Shown in pieces: positions 23,720 through 30,536 of a stretch of DNA of 34,374 bases (position 1 is its first letter; every line of letters starts with the position of its first letter). The notes below the pieces were generated by a model. It did no database searches, was not told the DNA's origin, and was given only the letters and a program-made list of their open reading frames with translations. The stretch comes from DASWIP01 sp036397635. Its GTDB lineage: Bacteria > Actinomycetota > AC-67. The position numbers were made by a program, and so were the translations under genes. The stretch covers positions 1 through 34,374 of the forward strand of contig DASWIP010000034.1 in assembly GCA_036397635.1 (NCBI GenBank), in the 5' to 3' direction.

Positions 23720-24454
23720 TCAGATCTCACCGAGATACGCCTGACGCATCTGCGGATTGTCGAGCAGCGCCTGAGCCGTGTCGGCCAGCACGACCTGCCC
23801 GGTCTGCAGCACGTAGCCCCGATGCGCGATCGACAATGCCATGTTCGCGTTCTGCTCGACCACGAAGATGGTGGTCCCCTGCTCATTGACCTGTTTGATG
23901 ATCTCGAAGTTCTGCGCAACCAGGATCGGCGCGAGCCCCATCGACGGCTCATCCATCAACAACACTTTCGGCCGGGCCATGAGCGCACGCGCCATCGCCA
24001 CCATCTGCTGCTCGCCCCCAGAGAGGGTTCCCGCGCGCTGGCTCCACCGTTCCTTGATCCGCGGGAACAAAGCGGTCACCCGCTCGGTATCCTCGGCGAT
24101 GCCGTCCCGGTCTGCGCGCAGATAGGCACCCATCTCGAGATTCTCCCTGACCGTCATGCGCTGGAACAACCGGCGGTTCTCGGGGACCATCGAGATGCCC
24201 ATGCCGACGCGGGTCTGGGTGGGCAGCCCGTCCACCCGCTCTCCGTCGAGCCACACTTGCCCTTCCGTGGGTTCGACGTAACCGAGGATGGTCTTCAGCG
24301 TCGTCGTCTTCCCGCTCGCGTTGCCGCCCAGCAGGCACACGATCTCGCCCCGATCGATCGTCACATTGACGTCACGCAAGACTTGGACCGGGCCGTAGTG
24401 CGTGTTCACTCCACGCAGCTCGAGCAGCGGAGTCTTGCCGTTCCCATCTTTCAT
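23720..24454 (-). CDS. livF: Branched-chain amino-acid type ABC transporter ATPase LivF
   Basis: The 244-residue ATPase shows GGNASGKTTTLKTILG (Walker A), MVPENRRLFQRMTVRENLEM (LivF-typical Q-loop region), LSGGEQQMVAMARALM (signature), LLMDEPSMGLAP (Walker B) and VVEQNANMAL, where the switch position has Gln in place of His as usual for LivF. It pairs with LivG to drive the LivH/LivM channel. Its ATG overlaps the livG stop (ATGA). It is the last gene of the liv operon; no clear terminator was found after it. Confidence 0.96.
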   Translation of the reverse strand: MKDGNGKTPLLELRGVNTHYGPVQVLRDVNVTIDRGEIVCLLGGNASGKTTTLKTILGYVEPTEGQVWLDGERVDGLPTQTRVGMGISMVPENRRLFQRMTVRENLEMGAYLRADRDGIAEDTERVTALFPRIKERWSQRAGTLSGGEQQMVAMARALMARPKVLLMDEPSMGLAPILVAQNFEIIKQVNEQGTTIFVVEQNANMALSIAHRGYVLQTGQVVLADTAQALLDNPQMRQAYLGEI

Positions 24455-25254
24455 GCGGTCGCCTTGGTTCCAAGGTACGCCTCGATCACGTGGGGGTTGG
24501 TCGCGACATCCTCATACGAACCTTCGGCGATCTTTCGTCCGTAGTCGAGGACGATCACGCGATCGGAGACACCCTTGACCACCTTCATGTCGTGCTCGAT
24601 GAGCACGACCGTAAGACCTCTCTCCGAACGCATCTTCCCGATCAGCTCGGTCAGCTCTGCCGTCTCGCGAGGGTTCATGCCCGCCGTCGGTTCGTCGAGC
24701 AGCAGCACCTTGGGATCCGAGGCCATCGCGCGCGCCATCTCGAGCCGCCGCCTGTTCGCGTACGACAACGAGATCGCGAGCTGGTCCAGGCGATATCCGA
24801 TCAGCCGCGACCCGAAGAAGGCGAGGGCCTCCTCAGCGCGCGTGCGAGTTTCCTCCTCTTCGCGACGGAACATGCGGGTGCGCAGGATCGCCGACAGGAT
24901 CCCGGACGACGTTCGCGCATGCCGGGCGACCATGACGTTTTCGCGGATGGTCATCTGCTGGAACAACCGTACGTTTTGGAACGTCCTCGCTATGCCATAG
25001 CGAAGCACGTCGCTGGGAGTGAGCCCCACGATGTCGATCTGCCCCCTGTCAGCTCCGTCGCCGACTTCGAGCAGCACCTGTCCCTCGTCGGGCCGGATCA
25101 TCCCTGTGATCATGTTGAAGAAGCTCGTCTTGCCGGCGCCGTTGGGACCGATGACGCTGACGATCTCGCCCTCTTTCACGGCGATATCGAGGTCGTCGAT
25201 CGCGCGGACGCCCCCGAAGTTCTTCCGCAAGCCCTTGATTTCGAGTATCGCCAC
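24451..25254 (-). CDS. livG: Branched-chain amino-acid type ABC transporter ATPase LivG
   Basis: The 267-residue protein has GPNGAGKTSFFNMITGMIRP (Walker A), the long LivG segment ARTFQNVRLFQQMTIRENVM, LSYANRRRLEMARAMA (variant signature as usual in LivG), LLLDEPTAGMNPRE (Walker B) and LIEHDMKVVKGVSDR with the switch His. The C-terminal HVIEAYLG is typical of the family. The start is GTG 25254, 2 bases after the livM stop. It forms the second ATPase of the liv system. Confidence 0.96.
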   Translation of the reverse strand: MAILEIKGLRKNFGGVRAIDDLDIAVKEGEIVSVIGPNGAGKTSFFNMITGMIRPDEGQVLLEVGDGADRGQIDIVGLTPSDVLRYGIARTFQNVRLFQQMTIRENVMVARHARTSSGILSAILRTRMFRREEEETRTRAEEALAFFGSRLIGYRLDQLAISLSYANRRRLEMARAMASDPKVLLLDEPTAGMNPRETAELTELIGKMRSERGLTVVLIEHDMKVVKGVSDRVIVLDYGRKIAEGSYEDVATNPHVIEAYLGTKATA

Positions 25255-25256
25255 GC

Positions 25257-27044
25257 TCAGGTCCTCTCCGGCCCGGTCGATCCGGCCGCTTCCTCTTCCC
25301 GCTGTCGTTCCGTCTCGGCGCGCAGCCAGGCATCTTGCGCCACCTCGTCCTCGTGGATCTCACGTTGTCGCCGTCGCGAGGGGATGAACCCCTCCGGCCG
25401 CTTCAGCATCATGAAGATGAGCACCACGCCGTAGAGCAGGAATCGGAACTCTTCGAACTCTCGAAGGAGCTCGGGCAGTCCAACGAGAACAAGGGCGCCA
25501 ACGATCACGCCCGGCACGCTACCCATGCCACCGACGATCACGATGACCACGACGGTGATCGACACGATGATGTTGAAACTGTGAGGGAAAACCGTCCCTA
25601 CGCGATGAGCGAACATCGCGCCGCCGAGACTGGCCATGATCGCGCCGAGCACGAAGGCCCAGAGTTTCGCGGCAACGATGTTCACGCCCATGGCCTCAGC
25701 GACGGCTTGATCCTCGCGCATGGCGTTCCAAGCTCGTCCCATGCGGGATGCCTGCAGTGCATACGTGATGTAGGCGAAGAGTAAGACGAACCCGAAGATG
25801 ATGTAGAAGAACTCCTGGGCCTCCACCAGATTCCACGGCCCGACCGGGATCGGTGGCACGTTCGCGATGCCCTGTGCGCCACCGAGTGTGCTCGCCTGCC
25901 AGTCGGATAGGGTGATCAACCGCGCTATCTCTCCGAAGCCGAGCGTGACGATCGCCAGATAGTCCCCCCGCATCCGCAGCACGGGCGTCCCCACGAGAAG
26001 TCCCGCGAGGGCCGCCGCCATCATCACGAACGGGAGCGCGGTCCAGAACGTCAGCTCAGGAGAGAACGCCGGACCAGATGTCGAGGTAAGCACAGATGTC
26101 GTGTAGGCACCGACCGCGAAGAATGCAACGTAGCCCAAGTCAAGGAGGCCGGCGAAACCGATCACGATGTTCAAGCCCAACGCCATCAGCAGGAACGTGC
26201 CGGCGATATCCATCGCGCTGCTCAGGAAGTTGCCCAGCACATGGGGAAGCGCACCCAAGATGATGAGCAGCACGGCCATCCCTGCGACGGTCGCCTTGCG
26301 CTGCGCCTCGCCCTGGAGCCCCCGGAACCCAGTCACCGCTTTCTTGACCCTGCCCTGGCCTGCGTAGGCGATCAGGAACAAGGCAACCGCGACGGCAGGA
26401 GCGCTGGTTACGGACAGGCCGCCCGATGCACCCCGATAGAGCAGACGTGTGAGGAAATCCAGCTGCAGACTGTTGAAGATCTGCGTGAACAGGATCTGTA
26501 GCAGAGCCAAACCCAATGTCCAGCCGATGGCCGCGAACAGCGCTCGCCGGATGCGCGCGCTCATCAGTCGCACGGCACCCCCGGCCGCGCCCAAGGCCGA
26601 TCCCAAGAGCAGCAGGAGGAGGAAACCCAGCCCCGTCCCTTGCTCGAAGGTCAAGATACCCACGAGCTCGGGCGTGAACTCGACGAAGATGTCTCGGATA
26701 CTGATCGAGTCCACAAGGATCGCGAACAGACCCAGCATCGCGCCTGCGATCGCGCCTGCGATCGAACCCACGCCGACCAGCCTCGGGCTCGGTTCGGCGA
26801 CGCGATAACCCTCGAGCTGGGGAGGCGGCTGCGTGGCCACGTATCCTGCCGTGAAAGCAAGCAGGGCGAGCAACACGCGACTCAGGCTGAAAGCGGAGCC
26901 GATCATGCTGCGCGTGGCGAACGTCCCGACCATCCCGATCGCCGAGATAAAGATCACCGCGATCCCGAACACCGCGCCGATGCGCGGCGCACGGGAAAGA
27001 TCAACATCGCGCGCACGTTGAACGGACGTCTCGGCCAAAGCCAT
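25257..27044 (-). CDS. livM: Branched-chain amino-acid type ABC permease LivM, extended N-terminus
   Basis: The 595-residue protein is much longer than usual LivM proteins (about 300-430 residues). The family domain occupies roughly residues 285-560 with LGLNIVIGFAGLLDLGYVAF, RGDYLAIVTLGFGEIARLI, GRAWNAMREDQAVAEAMG (the ATPase-docking loop) and GGMGSVPGVIVGALVLVGLP. The first 280 residues hold about seven additional hydrophobic segments joined by short loops, and the last 40 residues are a charged cytoplasmic tail. Its ATG shares one base with the livH stop, and livG follows 2 bases downstream. The extension may be an ancestral form of the family, a regulatory module, or an accessory transmembrane domain. 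Confidence 0.94.
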   Translation of the reverse strand: MALAETSVQRARDVDLSRAPRIGAVFGIAVIFISAIGMVGTFATRSMIGSAFSLSRVLLALLAFTAGYVATQPPPQLEGYRVAEPSPRLVGVGSIAGAIAGAMLGLFAILVDSISIRDIFVEFTPELVGILTFEQGTGLGFLLLLLLGSALGAAGGAVRLMSARIRRALFAAIGWTLGLALLQILFTQIFNSLQLDFLTRLLYRGASGGLSVTSAPAVAVALFLIAYAGQGRVKKAVTGFRGLQGEAQRKATVAGMAVLLIILGALPHVLGNFLSSAMDIAGTFLLMALGLNIVIGFAGLLDLGYVAFFAVGAYTTSVLTSTSGPAFSPELTFWTALPFVMMAAALAGLLVGTPVLRMRGDYLAIVTLGFGEIARLITLSDWQASTLGGAQGIANVPPIPVGPWNLVEAQEFFYIIFGFVLLFAYITYALQASRMGRAWNAMREDQAVAEAMGVNIVAAKLWAFVLGAIMASLGGAMFAHRVGTVFPHSFNIIVSITVVVIVIVGGMGSVPGVIVGALVLVGLPELLREFEEFRFLLYGVVLIFMMLKRPEGFIPSRRRQREIHEDEVAQDAWLRAETERQREEEAAGSTGPERT

Positions 27045-28126
27045 CAGGTACGCTCCTCCGTGAGCCGCTCACCCAGGATCCCGGTGGGCCGGAAGATCAG
27101 CACCAACACCAGCGCCACGAACGCGATCATGTCCTTGAGTTGGTTCGCCGAGGGGATGTTCAGACCGGCGAGCACCAGGCTCGGCCCGAGAGACTCCACC
27201 GTCCCCAGGGTCAATCCTCCGAGCATCGCGCCGGCGATGTTCCCGATCCCACCGAGCACGGCCGAGGTGAAAGCCTTGATGCCGGGCAGGAAACCGCTGA
27301 AGAAGTTCACGCTGCCGAACACCAGGCCGTAGAGCAGCCCGGCTGCGCCGGCCATCGCCCCGCCCAGGGCGAACACCATCGAGATGGTTCGGTCGACGTT
27401 GATCCCCATCAGCCGGGCGATCTCCTGATCCTCGGCCACCGCTCGGATCGCCTTCCCCTGCTTGGTCTTTTCGACGAACAGGTACAACGAGATCATGATC
27501 ACGGACGCGGCAACGATCACGAGCAACTGGCGGTTCAGTATCTGGAACCCCAAGAACTCGACCCTTCCGTTGAGAGACGAGGTCGAGGGATACACCTTGG
27601 TGTCTGCCCCGAACAGCCCACGAAAGGTGTACTGAAGGAAGAAAGATGCCCCGATCGAGGTGATGAGAGGGATGAGCCGCGGAGAATTGCGCAGCGGACG
27701 GTATGCGATGCGCTCAAGTAGCACCGCGATGGACATCGAGACCACCATGCAAACGAGCAACGCCAGCAACAGCCCCAAGATCTGCGCGTTCTCCCACAGG
27801 GCCGTCTCGGACAGAGCATCCGTCACGAAGAAGCCGATCACGGCGCCGGACATGAAGACCTCGCCGTGGGCAAAATTGATGAAGCGAAGCACCCCGTAGA
27901 CCATGGTGTACCCGAGTGCGACCAGAGCGTAGACGGCCCCCTGGGCGATCCCGAACACGATCAGGTTGCGCCACGCCTGTCCACTGAGGCGCCCGCTGGT
28001 GAGGCTGAAGAACGCACCCCATGCGATGGCGATCAGCAGGCCGATCCGGACGAACCACAAGAAGCCGTCGACCAGTGGGAACTGCAAGCCACCCTTGGCG
28101 GCGACCGCCTTCACCTTCGCAGCCAT
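27044..28126 (-). CDS. livH: Branched-chain amino-acid type ABC permease LivH
   Basis: The 360-residue permease starts with a short basic segment and contains LIVFGIAQGAVYALVALGYT, MVYGVLRFINFAHGEVFMSG (the LivH signature), the docking loop GKAIRAVAEDQEIARLMGIN and GIGNIAGAMLGGLTLGTVES. With LivM it forms the membrane channel. ATG 28126 is chosen for its GGGGAG site 5 bases upstream; the frame continues 17 codons further into the hairpin region without good sites. An intergenic hairpin precedes it. Confidence 0.95.
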   Translation of the reverse strand: MAAKVKAVAAKGGLQFPLVDGFLWFVRIGLLIAIAWGAFFSLTSGRLSGQAWRNLIVFGIAQGAVYALVALGYTMVYGVLRFINFAHGEVFMSGAVIGFFVTDALSETALWENAQILGLLLALLVCMVVSMSIAVLLERIAYRPLRNSPRLIPLITSIGASFFLQYTFRGLFGADTKVYPSTSSLNGRVEFLGFQILNRQLLVIVAASVIMISLYLFVEKTKQGKAIRAVAEDQEIARLMGINVDRTISMVFALGGAMAGAAGLLYGLVFGSVNFFSGFLPGIKAFTSAVLGGIGNIAGAMLGGLTLGTVESLGPSLVLAGLNIPSANQLKDMIAFVALVLVLIFRPTGILGERLTEERT

Positions 28127-28167
28127 GCTCTCCCCGTCCTTGGGCTCCGGCCTATCCGGAGGAACAC

Positions 28168-28195
28168 GGTGGGGCACTCATCTGAGTGCCCCACC
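28168..28195 (-). terminator. Hairpin between the binding-protein gene and livH
   Basis: GGTGGGGCACTC (28168-28179) and GAGTGCCCCACC (28184-28195) form a 12-bp perfect stem with a 4-base loop. It lies in the 90-base gap after the binding-protein stop and before livH. The same arrangement is seen in the other ABC operon here, consistent with raising binding-protein mRNA over permease mRNA. Confidence 0.72.
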
Positions 28196-28216
28196 CGCTT
28201 CCGTCGCTGCGCGACC

Positions 28217-29509
28217 TCAGCTCCCGAAGATCTCCCGTGCCTGCTTGACGACGAAGTCGCCTTCGGGCTGGAAGATCGGGAAGTAGATCGCTTCAGGATC
28301 CGCTGCCTGGATCTCGGTCAGCACCGGGCGCATGTCGGTATCACCCTTGTTGATCGAGGTGGCCAGCACGATCTCTCCTCCAAGGGCCTCGAAGAACTTC
28401 CCGAACTCGGTCACGAGCCCCTGCGTGTACGGATCACCATCGTGGATGGTGGCGGCCTTCCTCAGGCCGAGGTTCTCGTACACGAACTGCGCTGCCCCCT
28501 GGCCCTGGAACTCGTCATTGTGAGCGGTTCGGAAGAAACCGTACTTCCAGCTCTCGCCAACCACCAGGTCGCCTTCGCCGAGGTAGTTCGTTGCCGTGAG
28601 GTCCGGGGCCGTGTTAGACCCAGAGACCATCACGAAGCCGTTCCGCTCGAAGATCGGCATCGCGGCGCGCTGGGCGCCCGAGCAACTGGTCCCGATGACG
28701 CCCACGATCTGCTTATCCGCGACGATCTTCTCTGCACCCGCCTGACCACCCTCTGCTCCGCAGGTGTCGTCTTCGGACTGCAGTGTGATCGGGTGGCCCT
28801 TGATCTCGCCTTGGTCGTCGATGGCGACCTGTATCGCGGTCACCTGGTCGTCGCCAAGGGCGGCAACCGCACCGCTGATGGCCTCAAGTGCCGCGATCTT
28901 GATCGGATCGCCGGCGGCAACCGTGACGCTGGCGTTCGTGGCCTGACCGCCTGGGGCCGGCCCGGTCTTGCCTTCGGCCCCTTCAGGCTCCGACGTGAAG
29001 CGGACGTTCGAGAACACGCCACCGAGGCTCTCAGCCGGATCGACGTTCTCGTAGACAGAGACCGCCGGCTGCGCGCAGTCACCGTACTGGTTGCAGGTGA
29101 GCGTGCCCGTCAGCCCCTGGAAATCCTTGGTCTCGTAGAGCGCGTCGCGCAGACCCTGGCGCGAGATGGTCAAGCTGCCGTCGCCGTTCTCCACAGCCAC
29201 CTTCTCGATCGCGTCGAACAATATGTTCGTTGCGTCATACGCGTGGGCGTGGAACGACTGGATCGGACCGCTACCGGCCTTCGCCTCGTACTTCGCGAGG
29301 AACTCCTCGTATCCCGAGCCGGCAAGGGCTGGACCCGAGAAGAACATCCCCGCGGTTTCGGGGATCTCAACGAAGGTGGTGCTCAGCAGTCCGTCCGCCC
29401 CGATCAGCTGAACGCCCTCCGTCGGCGTGGTTCCGCCGTCATCGCCGCCGCACGCGGCGAGCACGAGCATCAGGACAGCGAACCCGGCCACCATTCTGGC
29501 CTTGCTCAT
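28217..29509 (-). CDS. Circularly permuted LivJ-type substrate-binding lipoprotein
   Basis: The 430-residue lipoprotein has a signal peptide with lipobox LVLAAC (Cys20). In ordinary LivJ-type proteins the mature chain starts with an IKIA-type strand and ends with an AVSVYE-type strand. Here residues 32-154 are the normally C-terminal part (GVQLIGADGLLSTTF, FSGPALAGSGYEEFLAKYEA, FHAHAYDATNILFDAIEKVA, LTGTLTCNQYGDC, AVSVYEN). A linker (about 155-201) follows, then the normally N-terminal part (202-428: PIKIAALEAISGAV, VGVIGTSCSGAQRAAMPIFE, AATIHDGDPYTQGLV, AIYFPIFQPEGDF), ending AREIFGS. The cut falls in the loop between the AREI helix and the GVQLI strand, and all parts are present once, so it should fold. 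ATG 29509 follows a GGGGGAAG site. It heads the liv operon; the ligand is unknown. Confidence 0.9.
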   Translation of the reverse strand: MSKARMVAGFAVLMLVLAACGGDDGGTTPTEGVQLIGADGLLSTTFVEIPETAGMFFSGPALAGSGYEEFLAKYEAKAGSGPIQSFHAHAYDATNILFDAIEKVAVENGDGSLTISRQGLRDALYETKDFQGLTGTLTCNQYGDCAQPAVSVYENVDPAESLGGVFSNVRFTSEPEGAEGKTGPAPGGQATNASVTVAAGDPIKIAALEAISGAVAALGDDQVTAIQVAIDDQGEIKGHPITLQSEDDTCGAEGGQAGAEKIVADKQIVGVIGTSCSGAQRAAMPIFERNGFVMVSGSNTAPDLTATNYLGEGDLVVGESWKYGFFRTAHNDEFQGQGAAQFVYENLGLRKAATIHDGDPYTQGLVTEFGKFFEALGGEIVLATSINKGDTDMRPVLTEIQAADPEAIYFPIFQPEGDFVVKQAREIFGS

Positions 29510-29546
29510 ACTTCTTCCCCCTCTCTCGGCCGCCTTACGGGGCCGG

Positions 29547-29552
29547 ATATTA
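29547..29552 (-). promoter_or_regulatory. Possible -10 element of the liv operon
   Basis: TAATAT on the minus strand lies 37 bases before the ATG at 29509, in the 82-base gap after the ANTAR gene. The -35 position (CTGGCG, 17 bases further up) is poor. An imperfect GC hairpin (CGGCC / GGCCG) lies between it and the start codon. Confidence 0.38.
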
Positions 29553-29591
29553 CTCCACCAGCGGAAATGCGCCAGTTTCATGGCAGAGCGG

Positions 29592-30182
29592 TCATCCCGC
29601 GCTCAGGTCCACCTTTCCCTCAAGCACCCGTTCTGCCACTTCTCGTAGTCGAAGGCGACGCTCCATGGCAACTCGTTGAAGCAGGCGGAACGCCTCGCTT
29701 TCGCTCAAGCCGAGCTGCTCCATGATCGCGCCTTTGGCGCGATCCACCAGCTTTCTCACCTCCAGCCGCTCGGTGAGATCCCCGACCTCATCCGCCAACG
29801 CGGACAGCTGCTGGTAGCGCCCCTTTGCGATCTGGACCGCGGGCATCAGATCCTGCTTCTGGAAGGGCTTGACCAGATACCCCATCGCGCCGGCCTCGGC
29901 GGCCTGCTCGACCAGCTCCCGCTGCGAGTACGCGCTCAGGATCAGGACCGGCGCGAGGCGCTCCTCGCTGATGTGCTCGGCGGCGGTGAGCCCGTCCATC
30001 ACCGGCATCTTGATGTCGAGGATGCACAGCTCGGGACCATGCTCGCGCGCCAGCTCGAGTGCCCGGGCGCCGTCGCCCGCCTCGAGGACGGCATACCCCT
30101 CCTCCTCGAGCATCTCTTTCAGATCCATCCGGATCAGCGCATCATCCTCGGCGACGAGGACCAACGGACGGGTCTCGGTCAT
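29592..30182 (-). CDS. ANTAR-domain response regulator (RNA-binding antiterminator type)
   Basis: The 196-residue protein has a receiver domain (VLVAEDDALIRMDLKEMLEE; phosphoacceptor Asp in LCILDIKMP; Ser in LILSAYS; Lys in YLVKPF) and a C-terminal ANTAR three-helix domain (RKLVDRAKGAIMEQLGLSE, then EAFRLLQRVAMERRLRLREV) with the conserved Ala, Trp-less core and Arg residues. ANTAR proteins bind paired stem-loops in mRNA leaders and prevent termination. It is encoded directly upstream of the liv-type operon on the same strand, with 82 bases between, which makes that leader a candidate target. ATG 30182 has no clear Shine-Dalgarno site. The partner histidine kinase is not in the window. Confidence 0.93.
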   Translation of the reverse strand: MTETRPLVLVAEDDALIRMDLKEMLEEEGYAVLEAGDGARALELAREHGPELCILDIKMPVMDGLTAAEHISEERLAPVLILSAYSQRELVEQAAEAGAMGYLVKPFQKQDLMPAVQIAKGRYQQLSALADEVGDLTERLEVRKLVDRAKGAIMEQLGLSESEAFRLLQRVAMERRLRLREVAERVLEGKVDLSAG

Positions 30183-30211
30183 GGCGGGCAAGTCTAACCC
30201 AGCCTCAGCGT

Positions 30212-30253
30212 CCCCGGTTCGGCGATCAGCGGCCCCGGTTCGCCGATCAGCGG
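30212..30253. repeat. Tandem 21-bp direct repeat
   Basis: Two adjacent 21-base units (CCCCGGTTCGGCGATCAGCG plus G) differ at a single position (30222 versus 30243). The second unit covers the stop codon of the coiled-coil gene. A 15-base core (GCCGATCAGCGGCCG) recurs once more inside the dehydrogenase gene near 30606-30620. Confidence 0.7.
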
Positions 30254-30531
30254 CCGCGGGCGGCGAGCTGCTCGAGCAGACGATCCTGCTCGCCGCGCAA
30301 CCGTTCGAGCCGTTCGCGCGTCTCGCCGCGAGAGCGCTCGAGGCGTTCGAGGTCCTGCCGCGCCTCTCGCGCCTCCCGATCCGCCAGCGGCGTCTCCGAG
30401 ACGAGCGCGCGGATGCGCGCGTCCTCGGCGACCTCGGTTTGGAACGCGACCTGCTCGTCGAGGATCGCTGCCTCGGTCTGCAAGGACTTGATCTCGGCCG
30501 TGATCGCACGCAACCGCTCGTCGATGCGCAT
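30247..30531 (-). CDS. Small coiled-coil protein
   Basis: The 94-residue product is almost entirely helical and charged, with heptad-like leucines (LRAITAEIKSLQTEAAILDE; LERLERSRGETRERLERLRG; DRLLEQLAA). A central break ALVSETPLAD separates two coils, suggesting a helical hairpin. No catalytic motif or membrane segment is present. It starts 5 bases after the stop of the acyl-CoA dehydrogenase gene, so it is likely co-transcribed, and lies 64 bases before the ANTAR regulator. I do not recognise a named family. Codon bias and the tight spacing support a real gene. Confidence 0.7.
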   Translation of the reverse strand: MRIDERLRAITAEIKSLQTEAAILDEQVAFQTEVAEDARIRALVSETPLADREAREARQDLERLERSRGETRERLERLRGEQDRLLEQLAARGR

Positions 30532-30536
30532 CGGGG

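Noticed and set aside
28217..29509. Binding-protein gene as a pseudogene or frameshifted remnant
   Set aside because: The frame is intact, has a good ribosome binding site and lipobox, and holds all family segments exactly once; the order is changed but nothing is broken.
27866..29725. 619-residue open frame on the plus strand across livH and the binding protein
   Set aside because: It spans two unrelated minus-strand genes and a terminator hairpin and has no recognisable domain.
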